From the NCBI RefSeq assembly GCF_037081775.1, contig NZ_JBAMHQ010000001.1, positions 2,542,001 to 2,606,000 of the forward strand: DNA of 64,000 bases, in the 5' to 3' direction. Every line of letters begins with the position of its first letter. The stretch's first letter is position 1. Positions 53,028-61,388 of the stretch are shown one piece after another. The position numbers and the translations under genes were made by a program. The DNA comes from Haladaptatus sp. ZSTT2. GTDB lineage: Archaea > Halobacteriota > Halobacteria > Halobacteriales > Halococcaceae. A model generated the notes under the pieces. That model searched no databases. It had not been told where the DNA came from and saw nothing but the letters and a program-made list of their open reading frames with translations.

Positions 53028-53510
53028 ATGGCATCGTCACAGCAGAGGCGGCGGTGGACGCACGTACAGCCATCCATACGGTGGCAAAACGTCCCGATTC
53101 CAGAGCCGCACGTGACCGCACTCGTTCTCAGTGTCGTTCTCCACGCGTTCCGTCCCATTCAGCTCGTTCGGCAACCCCATCGCGTTCGTCGGTTTGGCTG
53201 GGTGCTTATCGCCCTCAGCGTGTCCGGTATTGTGGCTGCCGTTCGTGCAGCCGGTACTGAGACCATCGAGAATCCCAAGTCGCTTCGTACCGCGTTTCCC
53301 TATAGCCACAGCCGCAATCCGATGTACGTAGCGTGGACGGGACTGTACGTTGGCAGTGGACTACTCTGGAATAGTGTGTGGCCGTTCGTGTTCCTCCCGG
53401 CTGTCGCAGGCTGGACGCACCTCGTAGTGCGACGTGAGGAAGCGACACTGGCGCGGACGTTCGGCGCGGAATATCACGAGTACCGCGCGACAGTCAGGCG
53501 ATATCTGTGA
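53028..53510 (+). CDS. Isoprenylcysteine-carboxyl-methyltransferase-like membrane protein
   Basis: 160 residues. The last third (SRNPMYVAWTGLYVGSGLLWNSVWPF, then EEATLARTFGAEYHEYRATVRRYL) is the conserved ICMT/NnrU-like methyltransferase core with the RHPxY-type motif as SRNPMY and the C-terminal E-E-x-x-x-x-x-F-G-x-E-Y. About three to four hydrophobic helices. Its methyl acceptor is unknown. Confidence 0.8.
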   Translation: MASSQQRRRWTHVQPSIRWQNVPIPEPHVTALVLSVVLHAFRPIQLVRQPHRVRRFGWVLIALSVSGIVAAVRAAGTETIENPKSLRTAFPYSHSRNPMYVAWTGLYVGSGLLWNSVWPFVFLPAVAGWTHLVVRREEATLARTFGAEYHEYRATVRRYL

Positions 53511-53564
53511 GCGCCCGACTGCGGGCGCTCGGGCGTGGTAGTGCAGAGAAGAAACGGAGCGTGA

Positions 53565-54005
53565 CTACCCGACGATGGCGGTCCAGACCGGTTCGACGAT
53601 GAAGAACAGCGTCTGGAAGGCAACGTAGAGCAGCGCCAGCACGGAGGCGGCGATTGCGCCTTTCGGTGTGTCGAGTGGCACGTCGCGCCGGGCTTCGACG
53701 AGGCGGGCCTCGAATTCGAAGAAGTCGGTGATGACCATCCCGAGGATGAGGATGCCGGAGACGAGCCCCGCATAGGAGTCCCAGGTGAGGTAGTAGAGGG
53801 TTGCGAGGACGAGCAGCGCCGTCGTCACGTTGTGGAGCATCGAGCGGCTCATCGCGTCTGCGCCCCCGTCGTTGTTCTGGTTCACATGAGACCGGTGGGC
53901 GACGATTCGCGTCACCATGTTGGCCACCAGGAGTCCGAGAACGATGAACTCGATGTAGGGGCCGACGATGGTGTCAAGCGGGCCGAACATCGCAAGCGTT
54001 TGCAT
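53565..54005 (-). CDS. Four-helix membrane protein near the bc locus (DUF7313-like)
   Basis: 146 residues with about four helices (IVGPYIEFIVLGLLVANMVTRI, MLHNVTTALLVLATLYYL, LVSGILILGMVITDFFEF, AIAASVLALLYVAFQTLFFIV). The sequence between helices 1 and 2 is polar with a His cluster (AHRSHVNQNND). I recall it in haloarchaeal bc neighbourhoods; function unknown. Confidence 0.65.
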   Translation of the reverse strand: MQTLAMFGPLDTIVGPYIEFIVLGLLVANMVTRIVAHRSHVNQNNDGGADAMSRSMLHNVTTALLVLATLYYLTWDSYAGLVSGILILGMVITDFFEFEARLVEARRDVPLDTPKGAIAASVLALLYVAFQTLFFIVEPVWTAIVG

Positions 54006-54045
54006 AGGCGTTTCTCAGTCCGTAACCCATTAGAACTTTTCCAAT

Positions 54046-54777
54046 CTACCGGACGCCCGACCCCGGGAGGACGGGGGTAGTTTCGGCAACCACCGCAATC
54101 GAAACCGTCTCTGTAACCGAAATATCGACGGACGAGCCAGCTGGAACGATAAGCTCACGGCGTGTATCGGCCAATAACTCGACTTCCGCCTCGTCGCGCA
54201 CCACCGCAATCGAGAGGTCGGCCATCGGGAGCACCCAGTGGCTCCGGTCGATGGCGAACGGCGAGATAGGGACGATACTTGCCAACTCACCCGGTGCGAC
54301 GACCGACCCGCCCGCCGCGCGCGCGTAGCCGTGACTGCCCGCGGGGGTTGCGACGACGACGCCATCGGCGCGGAACTCTGCGACACGCTCGCCCGCAGAC
54401 GAGATGGCGTACTCCGAGATGCGCGCCGGTTCGGTCGTGACGAGCATCACGTCGCGCAGTGCGCGGACGGTTCGTTCATCCACGGTCGCAGAAAGGAGGG
54501 GGACGGTTTCGGTGTCGAAGTCGCCAACAACGAGCGCGGTCACGGCGTCGAGTGCATCGTCCGCTGTCACTGACGGGATGCCAGCCGCTGCGTCGATTGG
54601 GAGAACTGGCACAGAAACGCCGTCGGAAACGAGTGCCAAAAGCGCCTCCTCGCCCACCGTGACGAGCGCGTCGACGCCGTCGGTCTCAGCGGGAGCCGTG
54701 ACAGCCTCGCCGCCTGCGTCGGTGATGGCGTCGATGATGGCGGTGGCCGGTGAGGGGGCGAACACGCCAATTTTCAC
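54046..54777 (-). CDS. NAD-kinase-fold paralogue lacking the GGDGT motif
   Basis: 243 residues from a GTG start, chosen because a GGAGGTG Shine-Dalgarno element lies 5 bases upstream on this strand. The C-terminal half has the NAD-kinase pattern: ADGVVVATPAGSHGYARAAGGSVVAPGELASIVPISPF. The N-terminal half shows VDALVTVGEEALLAL where active enzymes have GGDGT, so it probably does not phosphorylate NAD. The intact NAD-kinase-type gene is at 13284-14348. Role unknown; a binding or regulatory function is possible. Confidence 0.75.
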   Translation of the reverse strand: MKIGVFAPSPATAIIDAITDAGGEAVTAPAETDGVDALVTVGEEALLALVSDGVSVPVLPIDAAAGIPSVTADDALDAVTALVVGDFDTETVPLLSATVDERTVRALRDVMLVTTEPARISEYAISSAGERVAEFRADGVVVATPAGSHGYARAAGGSVVAPGELASIVPISPFAIDRSHWVLPMADLSIAVVRDEAEVELLADTRRELIVPAGSSVDISVTETVSIAVVAETTPVLPGSGVR

Positions 54778-54876
54778 ATCGACACCTCCCGGCAGGTGAG
54801 CCTGCGACCAGTCATTAGCCTGAATCACGTACCGGGCTGCCAAAAGACTGCGGGATTCGACAACAGGCGAGCGGTC

Positions 54877-56181
54877 TCAGTACGGCCAGTCGCCCGTGAG
54901 TTTGAGCGCTGTATCGAGATTTTCGGCTTCGAGTGCGTTTGCTATCTCCTCTGGTTGCTTGTGGGCCACCTCGAATTCGTCACTGGCGAGGTGGACGGCG
55001 AGTTCCGTGAGGAGAATCGCACTCTCACGGAAGTTGCGCACTTCGAGTTTGTCGAGGGTGTCCGCGCGGGTGTGACCCCAGCCGCGGCCCGATTCGCCGG
55101 TCTCTGCGGTGACGTGGTAGCCGGGGACGCCCCACTGAACGAACTCCCAGTGGTCTGAGTGCGGGCCGAGGCGCGGGGTCGCCGTCATCGGGTGGTCGAA
55201 CTGCTTTGAAATCGTGTTGACGGCGGCTTTGAGTTCGTCGAAGCCGTGGGTGTAGAACTTGAGGTCGCGCCCCTGGACGACGCCGTCGTTGTTCAGGATG
55301 GCTTTGATGGCGTCGTGGTCCATCGTTTTGGCGGCGTGACTCGCGCCGACGAGACCGACTTCTTCTGCGCCGAAGATGAGGAAGTGGACGCGCGTGTCGA
55401 GTTCGTCCTCACGGGTTTTGAGTGCGCGCGCGAGTTCGACGGCCATCGCCGTGCCCGCGCCGTTATCCATCGCGCCCTCGCAGATGTCGTGGGCGTCCAC
55501 GTGACTCGTGATGAGGACGGCTTGCTCGGTGTCCGGCCCGAGGTCTGCGTGGATGTTCTGGCTCGTCGCGTCGTGGATGTTGGCTTCGACGGAGACGGTC
55601 ACGTCGTCGCCCTCGTACCGGCGAGAGAGTCGCGCACCGACCTCTTTCGAGACGCCGACGGCGGGAATCTCACCAATTGGGGCGTCGTCCATTCCGACGC
55701 TGCCCGTGGGTGCGAGACCGCCTTCGACGTGGTTGCGGAAGATGAAGGCCACTGCGCCGCCTTCGACGGCGTGGTAGTACTTTTCGCGGCGGTGGGGGAA
55801 GCGCTCGTACCAGTTTGGGACGTTGGTCGAGACCATGACGACGTTCCCCTCGACGTCCGCGTCCTCGAAGTCCTCAGGGAGGCCGTAGCCGAGGTCAACG
55901 AGTTCTGCGGTTTCCTCGCCGCTTGGACTGCGCGGCAGGGCGATACACCGCTCTTCGTCGTCGCCTGCGTGGATTGCGCTCGTCCCGCGCGTCCAGCCTT
56001 GAATCGGGAACTCGTCTAAGTGGACGTTGCGCGCGCCGACCGCTTCCAAGGCGTCGCGCGTGGCTTCTGCGGCGTCGCGCTCGCCTGCGTTTCCGGCTTG
56101 TCGGTCACCGATGTCTACGAGCGTCTCCAGATGGTCCCACCCAACGGTACTGGTGAAGGTTTGGCCAATCCAGTCGGTCAT
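54877..56181 (-). CDS. M28-family zinc aminopeptidase with PA-like insert
   Basis: 434 residues. Zinc ligands and catalytic residues are recognisable: His-x-Asp in SHVDAHDICEGAMDNGAGTA, the Glu-Glu in IFGAEEVGLVGA, Asp in NNDGVVQG and His in LGPHSDHWEF. A PA-type domain lies at about residues 85-185 (VEGNVVMVSTNVPNW). No signal peptide, so it is probably cytoplasmic. Divergent from the polyprenyl synthase gene by 87 bases. Confidence 0.88.
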   Translation of the reverse strand: MTDWIGQTFTSTVGWDHLETLVDIGDRQAGNAGERDAAEATRDALEAVGARNVHLDEFPIQGWTRGTSAIHAGDDEERCIALPRSPSGEETAELVDLGYGLPEDFEDADVEGNVVMVSTNVPNWYERFPHRREKYYHAVEGGAVAFIFRNHVEGGLAPTGSVGMDDAPIGEIPAVGVSKEVGARLSRRYEGDDVTVSVEANIHDATSQNIHADLGPDTEQAVLITSHVDAHDICEGAMDNGAGTAMAVELARALKTREDELDTRVHFLIFGAEEVGLVGASHAAKTMDHDAIKAILNNDGVVQGRDLKFYTHGFDELKAAVNTISKQFDHPMTATPRLGPHSDHWEFVQWGVPGYHVTAETGESGRGWGHTRADTLDKLEVRNFRESAILLTELAVHLASDEFEVAHKQPEEIANALEAENLDTALKLTGDWPY

Positions 56182-56268
56182 ATTCGAACCTCACTGCACA
56201 GGGCAAAATACTGTCCGGTGTCCGGATTGTGGATAGAACTTTATTCCGCGACTCTAACCTACCACAGT

Positions 56269-57333
56269 ATGCGGGATGTACTCGACGAGTGGCGGCCGAT
56301 TATCGACGAGGAGATTGCCCGACACCTCCCCCGCGATGTAGACGACTCCTACCTTGCGGAGTTTTTCGGTGAACCAACGTACAAGTACGACGCCGTCGCC
56401 CTCCACAAGGCGCTTTCGACGCCGCTCTGGGAGTTGCTAGACCGCGGCGGCAAACGCTGGCGGGCGGTCATCTTTGTCTTGCTCACGCAGGCGTTTGGCG
56501 AAGACCCGGAATCCTATCTCGCTTACGCGGTGATTCCAGAAATCCTCCACAACGGCACCATCATCGTAGACGACGTTGAAGACGGGGCGACCCTCCGCCG
56601 TGGCGGCCCGGCGCTCCACCACGTTTACGGCGAAGACGTTGCCCTGAACGCGGGCAACGCGATGTACTTCCTACCGCTGAAAATCTTGACGCACAACCCC
56701 GGCAACCTCGATGCCGAAGCACGGCTTGCGGCCTACGAGATGCTCATGTACGAACTGAATCGGACGCATCTCGGCCAGGGCATGGACATCCTCTGGCACA
56801 ACGAAAAAGAGATTCGCGTTGGGGAACCCGAATACCTCGAAATGTGTGCGTGTAAAACCGGCTGCCTCGGGCGAATCGTCGCACGCCTCGCGGCTATCGT
56901 GACCGGCCAATCGGCCGAGGTCGAACGCCACGTCGCACGCTACGCCGAACTCATGAGCATCTCCTTCCAGATTGGCGACGACATCCTCGACGTCGAGACC
57001 GCCCTCGAAGACGGCGGCGCGTTCGGCAAGGAGTTCGGCAACGACATCCGCGAAGGCAAAAAGACGCTGATGGTCATTCACGCCGCAGAGACCGCGCCTC
57101 CTGAAACCGTCGCGCGCTTAGAGGAGATTCTCTGGGCCGAGGAAAACACGGACGACGAAATCGAAGAAGTCCTCGACATCTTCGTCGAAACTGGGAGCGT
57201 CGAATACGCCCGCAAGCAGGCACTCTCCCTCTCTGCTGGCGCGCGCGAGGAACTGTCGAACGTCGAGTTGGAGCCTGCGGCCGCAGAGAAACTCGCTGCG
57301 TTCACGCGCTTCGTCGTCGAGCGCAACGTATGA
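56269..57333 (+). CDS. Polyprenyl diphosphate synthase (GGPP/longer-chain type)
   Basis: 354 residues. First aspartate-rich motif (FARM) is IVDDVEDGATLRRG, second is IGDDILDVETAL, both DDxxD-type metal sites. The residues just before FARM (HNGTIIV) are small, which favours geranylgeranyl or longer products over farnesyl. It makes the chain for ether lipids or quinones. The ATG at 56269 is chosen; longer in-frame sequence upstream overlaps the divergent peptidase gene. Confidence 0.88.
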   Translation: MRDVLDEWRPIIDEEIARHLPRDVDDSYLAEFFGEPTYKYDAVALHKALSTPLWELLDRGGKRWRAVIFVLLTQAFGEDPESYLAYAVIPEILHNGTIIVDDVEDGATLRRGGPALHHVYGEDVALNAGNAMYFLPLKILTHNPGNLDAEARLAAYEMLMYELNRTHLGQGMDILWHNEKEIRVGEPEYLEMCACKTGCLGRIVARLAAIVTGQSAEVERHVARYAELMSISFQIGDDILDVETALEDGGAFGKEFGNDIREGKKTLMVIHAAETAPPETVARLEEILWAEENTDDEIEEVLDIFVETGSVEYARKQALSLSAGAREELSNVELEPAAAEKLAAFTRFVVERNV

Positions 57334-57342
57334 CATCCGCCT

Positions 57343-57384
57343 CGCCGTGAACGGCGTAACCGTTCTGAGGACGAGGTTTCCTCG
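57343..57384 (-). ncRNA. Candidate omega (right-end) RNA hairpins downstream of tnpB
   Basis: Downstream of tnpB are three small perfect palindromes: CGAGG-TTT-CCTCG (57372-57384), AACGG-CGTAA-CCGTT (57350-57364) and an overlapping alternative CGCCGT-GA-ACGGCG (57343-57356). TnpB guide RNAs are made from the 3' end of tnpB plus the adjacent right end, so these are placed as expected. The guide would be the flanking sequence just outside the element. RNA boundaries are inferred. Confidence 0.45.
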
Positions 57385-57399
57385 CGCTGGGGGTATCGA

Positions 57400-58734
57400 T
57401 TACCGACCCACGGAGGCAACTTGCGGGTTCGTATGTGCCACGTTGGGAACTGAGCGTGATGACTCTGACCAGTTATGGTCGTCCCACTTGAGGCATACAG
57501 GCCGTGCCATCGACCGTGTTACCGTTGTCTGCCGTTGACGAGACACGTCGTGTCTCGTTCGCCAATCAGAAATCTCTGATTTCTGATGACGTCTCAGGAA
57601 TGATTCACTTGCCACGAGGTCTGCGTGCCCCTCGAACCCACACGAACACGTCAGCGTGTCTTGGTGGCGCGTCGTATCCGCTGTCGAACCACAATTCGGA
57701 CACTCTTGACTCGTCCACGCCTCAGACCGACCCTCGACCGACATACCGTATTCCTCAGCGGTACACGCCAGTCGGTTCACGAACGCTCGGAACGCCCAGA
57801 AATTGTGCGTTTTCGCGTTCGCCTCCACCGACCAGTGTGTTTCCAACACGTCGGTCAAGTCGCCCACGTACACCGTCGAAACGCCCTCATCGTAGAGGCG
57901 TTCGATGAGGTCACGGGCGAGCGCGTCTTGAGCGTGGTCACGTCGTTTTGTTCTCCGGTCGTACAGGCGTCGGATACGGTGACTACTGTGCTGACCGTCC
58001 TCTAACAGCGATTGGAGTCGGGCGATTTCTCGCGTCGTCTCACGGAATCGATTGAATAGGGTGCGTCCTTCGTACAAGAGTTGTTGGCCGGTTGTGGTTG
58101 TGCAGGCGACGAGGTTGTTCGCACCGATGTCCAGCGCGGCTTCTTCCGAAGCCAGTGGGTGTGTCAGCCGAGAAGTGTCTACGGTGACTGGTTGAAAGGC
58201 CCTGAATTTCTGTGCTTGCTCGTCGTAGAACAACTCCAACCGACCTTGTTTGTCGTACTCCTTCCAGTTTGGTTCACCCCTAACTTCGAGTCGGAGACGT
58301 TCGTAATATCCCCGTCCGTACTCGTCTTTCAGGTCTTGACCAACAAGGAGTTCGAGACGAGATTGCTTTCCCCACTCGACGGAGTATGAGGTGTTGCGGA
58401 TGTACGTGCGGAGTTCTCGGCCATCGTCTGCGTTGCCCCAGAAGCCGGGTTTGCCGTTGGCTTCACCCTTCTTTTGGAGCGCGAAGAACGACCGCCACGC
58501 TTCGCGGTTCTTGCGTTCGATTTGCTGAACTGTGGACGCGCCAAGAACACCGCCGTAGCGACCGCGATACTCGCTGATTTCCCACACGTCGCTGTCTGGG
58601 TCAGCATAGTTCTCGCGGCGCTCGTAGGTGATCTCGTTCCAGAGAGCGGCAGAAGCGTCCAACACGCGTCGAAGTAACTCCCCGTCCTCGTCGGATTGTG
58701 GAACCACATCGAACGTGTTGGTTCGCTTCATCAA
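57400..58734 (-). CDS. tnpB: TnpB-family RNA-guided nuclease-like protein (RuvC + zinc ribbon)
   Basis: 444 residues, full length. N-terminal wedge domain, then a RuvC nuclease core: Asp202 in LDIGANNLV (motif I), motif II as [13 protein letters not shown] near 289-301, and motif [11 protein letters not shown] with Asp372. The zinc ribbon is CPNCG (345-349) and CSCG (363-366). The usual motif-II glutamate (V-x-E-D-L) is Gly291 here, with a nearby Glu298. In IS605-type elements TnpB uses a right-end RNA to cut DNA. ATG at 58734 or 58731 are both possible. Confidence 0.88.
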   Translation of the reverse strand: MMKRTNTFDVVPQSDEDGELLRRVLDASAALWNEITYERRENYADPDSDVWEISEYRGRYGGVLGASTVQQIERKNREAWRSFFALQKKGEANGKPGFWGNADDGRELRTYIRNTSYSVEWGKQSRLELLVGQDLKDEYGRGYYERLRLEVRGEPNWKEYDKQGRLELFYDEQAQKFRAFQPVTVDTSRLTHPLASEEAALDIGANNLVACTTTTGQQLLYEGRTLFNRFRETTREIARLQSLLEDGQHSSHRIRRLYDRRTKRRDHAQDALARDLIERLYDEGVSTVYVGDLTDVLETHWSVEANAKTHNFWAFRAFVNRLACTAEEYGMSVEGRSEAWTSQECPNCGSTADTTRHQDTLTCSCGFEGHADLVASESFLRRHQKSEISDWRTRHDVSRQRQTTVTRSMARPVCLKWDDHNWSESSRSVPNVAHTNPQVASVGR

Positions 58735-58752
58735 TTACTGGTTGCGCCCGAA

Positions 58753-58766
58753 CACACATAAGTGTG
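58753..58766. promoter_or_regulatory. Inverted repeat between tnpB and the small divergent gene
   Basis: CACAC-ATAA-GTGTG is a perfect 5-base inverted repeat between the two divergent starts (58734 and 58785), and a second GTGTG follows at 58773. It could be an operator shared by both promoters or the left-end hairpin of the element. Confidence 0.4.
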
Positions 58767-58784
58767 GGTTTTGTGTGATATTGT

Positions 58785-58922
58785 ATGGTTGAAATCCGCA
58801 TCGAGTTCGATGACGACGAACAGTACGAACGATTGAAGGAACTGAAGAAGCACCGTGGATTGACGTGGAAGGGGTTGCTTCTCGAAGGGGAGAAGAAGGT
58901 CAGGGAGGAAACCCCGGAGTGA
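58785..58922 (+). CDS. Small ribbon-helix-helix-like protein divergent from tnpB
   Basis: 45 residues: one predicted strand (VEIRIEFDD) then helices DEQYERLKELKKHRGLTWKGLLLEGEKKVREE. The strand-helix-helix layout fits a CopG/RHH-like DNA-binding monomer, short but plausible. It starts 50 bases from tnpB on the opposite strand. I recall similar small genes beside haloarchaeal TnpB genes; they may control tnpB or be a separate small regulator. Confidence 0.55.
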   Translation: MVEIRIEFDDDEQYERLKELKKHRGLTWKGLLLEGEKKVREETPE

Positions 58923-59034
58923 GCGTCGAACGTGGGTTGTGACCCTATTGTCAGAGTGGCGTCCACGCGAAAGGGCAGGGACTCTTTCCTTGATTTCGAT
59001 AGCGCTTATACGCGGCGGCCACTTCCGAACAGCC

Positions 59035-60099
59035 ATGACCGCCCAGCCGGATTTTGCGTTCGACTACCCACTGTTGAAAGAACTCACCGAAGCCCACGGT
59101 GTGCCGGGCTACGAAGACCGCATCCGCGAGCTCGTCCGCCGCGAGTTCGACGGCCACGTCGACCACGTTCAGTCTGACGCGATGGGCAACGTCGTCGGAA
59201 CCATCGACGGCGCATCGGACTACGAAGTCGTCATCGCCGCGCACATGGACGAGATTGGGTTCATCGTCCGCCACGTCACCGACGACGGCTTTCTCCAACT
59301 GGACGCACTCGGCGGCTGGGACCCGGCAGTACTCAAAGCCCAACGCGTGGTGGTCCACACCGACGATGGCGACCTGACCGGCGTCATCGGCTCTGTGCCG
59401 CCCCACACGCTCGCCGAGGAACAGAAAAAGAAAGAGCCGAAGGTCGAAGACGTGTTCGTCGACCTCGGACTTCCCGGCGAGGAGGCGAACGAGCGCGTCA
59501 CCGTTGGCGACCTCGTCTCGATGGAGCAGACGACGACCGTCGTCGGCAACACCGTCACGGGCAAGTCCCTAGACGACCGCGTCTGTCTGTTTGCGATGCT
59601 CGAAGCCGCAAAGCGCATCGAGAACCCCGCGGTGACTATCCACTTTGCTGCGACCGTCCAAGAGGAGGTTGGATTGCGCGGGGCGGAGGCGCTCGGCGTG
59701 GACTTAGACCCCGACCTCGCGCTCGCGCTCGACGTGACCGTGGCGAACGACGTGCCCGGGTTCAAGCCCGGCGACTACGTCACGACGCTTGGTGAGGGCG
59801 CGGGAATCAAACTCAAAGACGGGAGCGTCATCACGAATCCGAAGGTGAACAAGCGCCTGCGCGCGGTCGCAGCGGAGCACGACATCCCCCGCCAACCAGA
59901 AATCCTGCCCGCGGGCGGGACGGACACCGGCGGGTTACAGAACTCCTCGGGCGCAAAGCCCGTCGGCGCAATCTCGGTGCCGACGCGCTACCTTCACACC
60001 GTCGCAGAGAGCGCCCACTACGCCGACATCGAGGCGACCATCGACCTCCTCACGCAGTTCCTCACGTCGGAAACTGGCCAGCACGACTACTCGTTGTAA
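59035..60099 (+). CDS. M42-family (tetrahedral) aminopeptidase
   Basis: 354 residues. Zinc ligands: His in AAHMDEIGFI, Asp in SLDDRVCLF, the Glu pair in TVQEEVGLRGAEAL, Asp in LDVTVAND and His in TRYLHTVAES. The GTDTGGLQ segment is typical. Members form 12-subunit tetrahedra that trim oligopeptides released by the proteasome. The ATG at 59035 follows a TATA-like CTTATACG near 59006-59013. Confidence 0.9.
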   Translation: MTAQPDFAFDYPLLKELTEAHGVPGYEDRIRELVRREFDGHVDHVQSDAMGNVVGTIDGASDYEVVIAAHMDEIGFIVRHVTDDGFLQLDALGGWDPAVLKAQRVVVHTDDGDLTGVIGSVPPHTLAEEQKKKEPKVEDVFVDLGLPGEEANERVTVGDLVSMEQTTTVVGNTVTGKSLDDRVCLFAMLEAAKRIENPAVTIHFAATVQEEVGLRGAEALGVDLDPDLALALDVTVANDVPGFKPGDYVTTLGEGAGIKLKDGSVITNPKVNKRLRAVAAEHDIPRQPEILPAGGTDTGGLQNSSGAKPVGAISVPTRYLHTVAESAHYADIEATIDLLTQFLTSETGQHDYSL

Positions 60100-60127
60100 G
60101 CTGACGTTCCGCCCGCCAAGCCGATTC

Positions 60128-60136
60128 TTTATAAAG
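60128..60136 (+). promoter_or_regulatory. TATA box of the second halocyanin gene
   Basis: TTTATAAAG lies about 58 bases before the halocyanin ATG at 60190, so the mRNA leader would be about 30 bases. It differs from the bc-locus halocyanin promoter, so the two copies can be regulated apart. Confidence 0.45.
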
Positions 60137-60189
60137 GGGCGCGAACGCGAACCAAAGTATTGAGTACCGGGTGGGTCTTAGCCCCGCGC

Positions 60190-60783
60190 ATGAGCGATGA
60201 CAATTCCGAGAAGGCGGTGAGCCGTCGGGGCTTCCTCCGGGCCGCCGCAGGAACTGCAGCGGTCGCCGGCGCTGCGGGCAACGCAAGCGCGCAGGAAGAA
60301 GGTGGCAACAACAGCTCTGATGGCGGCGGAGGCGGCGGTGGCGGCTCCAAAACGGTCGAAGTCGGCCCTGGCGGTGACCTCGTGTTCACCCCCGGTACCG
60401 AAGAACCACTGTATGCGTCCCCTGGAACCACGGTGACGTTCACGTGGGGGTCTGACAACCACAACATCGTGGTCGACAGCCAACCCGACGGCGCAGGCTG
60501 GGAAGGCTCAGAATCCCTCGAAAACGAGGGGTTCACCTACGAACACACGTTCGATACGCTCGGCACCTACGAGTATCACTGCCAGCCCCACGCCTCCTCG
60601 GGGATGACCGGTGAAATCGTCATCAACGAATCCGGTGCCGCGCCCGCTGGCGGTGGCGCAACGTCCCCGATTCCAGACAGCGCGAAGGTCATCGGTATCG
60701 CAACGACCATCGGCCTGTCTACGGTGCTCGGCTTCGCCTACTTCTTCATGAAGTACGGCGGCGACTACGAAATCGACGAGTAA
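60190..60783 (+). CDS. Second membrane-anchored halocyanin, near-identical to the bc-locus copy
   Basis: 197 residues. Tat signal (VSRRGFLRAAAGTAAVAGAAG), a poly-Gly linker, a copper domain with His91, Cys131, His134 and Met139, and a C-terminal helix (IGIATTIGLSTVLGFAYFFMKY). Between the poly-Gly and INESGA I count about 10 differences in about 98 residues from the 48843-49496 protein; the signal peptide and tail differ much more. No other respiratory gene is adjacent. Confidence 0.9.
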   Translation: MSDDNSEKAVSRRGFLRAAAGTAAVAGAAGNASAQEEGGNNSSDGGGGGGGGSKTVEVGPGGDLVFTPGTEEPLYASPGTTVTFTWGSDNHNIVVDSQPDGAGWEGSESLENEGFTYEHTFDTLGTYEYHCQPHASSGMTGEIVINESGAAPAGGGATSPIPDSAKVIGIATTIGLSTVLGFAYFFMKYGGDYEIDE

Positions 60784-61308
60784 TCAGGCGAGGTCTGGCG
60801 GTTGGTGAATCGTCAACTCGACGGTTCTGCGCCGTCCTTCGATGTCGGCGACGATTCGTTCGACCACGCGCTGTGCTTCTTCGAGAATGAGCGGTTTGAC
60901 CTTTCTGACGACCCAGTCGAGCGAGACGAATCGCGGGAGATTGAGCGCGCCAACGTGTGCTGAGTGCGGGTCGTACTCGATGTAGAGCCAGACGCGACAG
61001 GCGTGAGATTCGTCTTCGGGTGGGTCTATCTCGTCTACGCGCCAGTAGCCCGTCGCCTCGATATCTTTTACGACGGCCCACTCGATTTCGTTCGGTGGCG
61101 AGAGGTCGGTGACCCGCGAGCGCGCTGTATACGAGAGCTTCCACCACGTAAAGCGCAGGTCGTACTCCGTGCCGGGGCTGCCGTCGCCGTAGCGGCGCAC
61201 CTCCTGCAGGTGTTTCGAGTAGCGGGTGTAGCGCGGGAAATCGACGAGAAACTCGTACACCTCCTCGGGGGGCAGATAAATGACGGTGCTGACTTCGATT
61301 TCGTCCAC
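60784..61308 (-). CDS. SRPBCC/START-fold protein
   Basis: 174 residues from a GTG start. The N-terminus IEVSTVIYLPPEEVYEFLVDFPRYTRYSKHLQEVR is the START/SRPBCC opening, followed by TEYDLRFTWWKLSYTARSRVTDLSPPNEIEWAVV and a long C-terminal helix. It binds an unknown hydrophobic ligand. It is convergent with the halocyanin gene (stop next to stop) and divergent from the FAD gene. Confidence 0.75.
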   Translation of the reverse strand: MDEIEVSTVIYLPPEEVYEFLVDFPRYTRYSKHLQEVRRYGDGSPGTEYDLRFTWWKLSYTARSRVTDLSPPNEIEWAVVKDIEATGYWRVDEIDPPEDESHACRVWLYIEYDPHSAHVGALNLPRFVSLDWVVRKVKPLILEEAQRVVERIVADIEGRRRTVELTIHQPPDLA

Positions 61309-61388
61309 GGGACAGCAATAGGCGCGTGCAAGCAAGAAGGTGTGCCCGAACCAATTGGTTTGTAACCCCAAGCCACGAAATTCGGCCA

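Larger units (their letters stand above)
57340..58925. mobile_element. IS1341-type TnpB element (IS200/IS605 group, no TnpA)
   Basis: The interval includes tnpB on the minus strand, a divergent 45-residue gene, and terminal hairpins near 57343-57384. The exact ends are not determined: the right end lies between the polyprenyl synthase stop (57333) and the tnpB stop (57400), and the left end is uncertain around 58735 or 58925. No Y1 transposase is present, so mobility would need help in trans. No target-site duplication is expected for this group. Confidence 0.6.
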
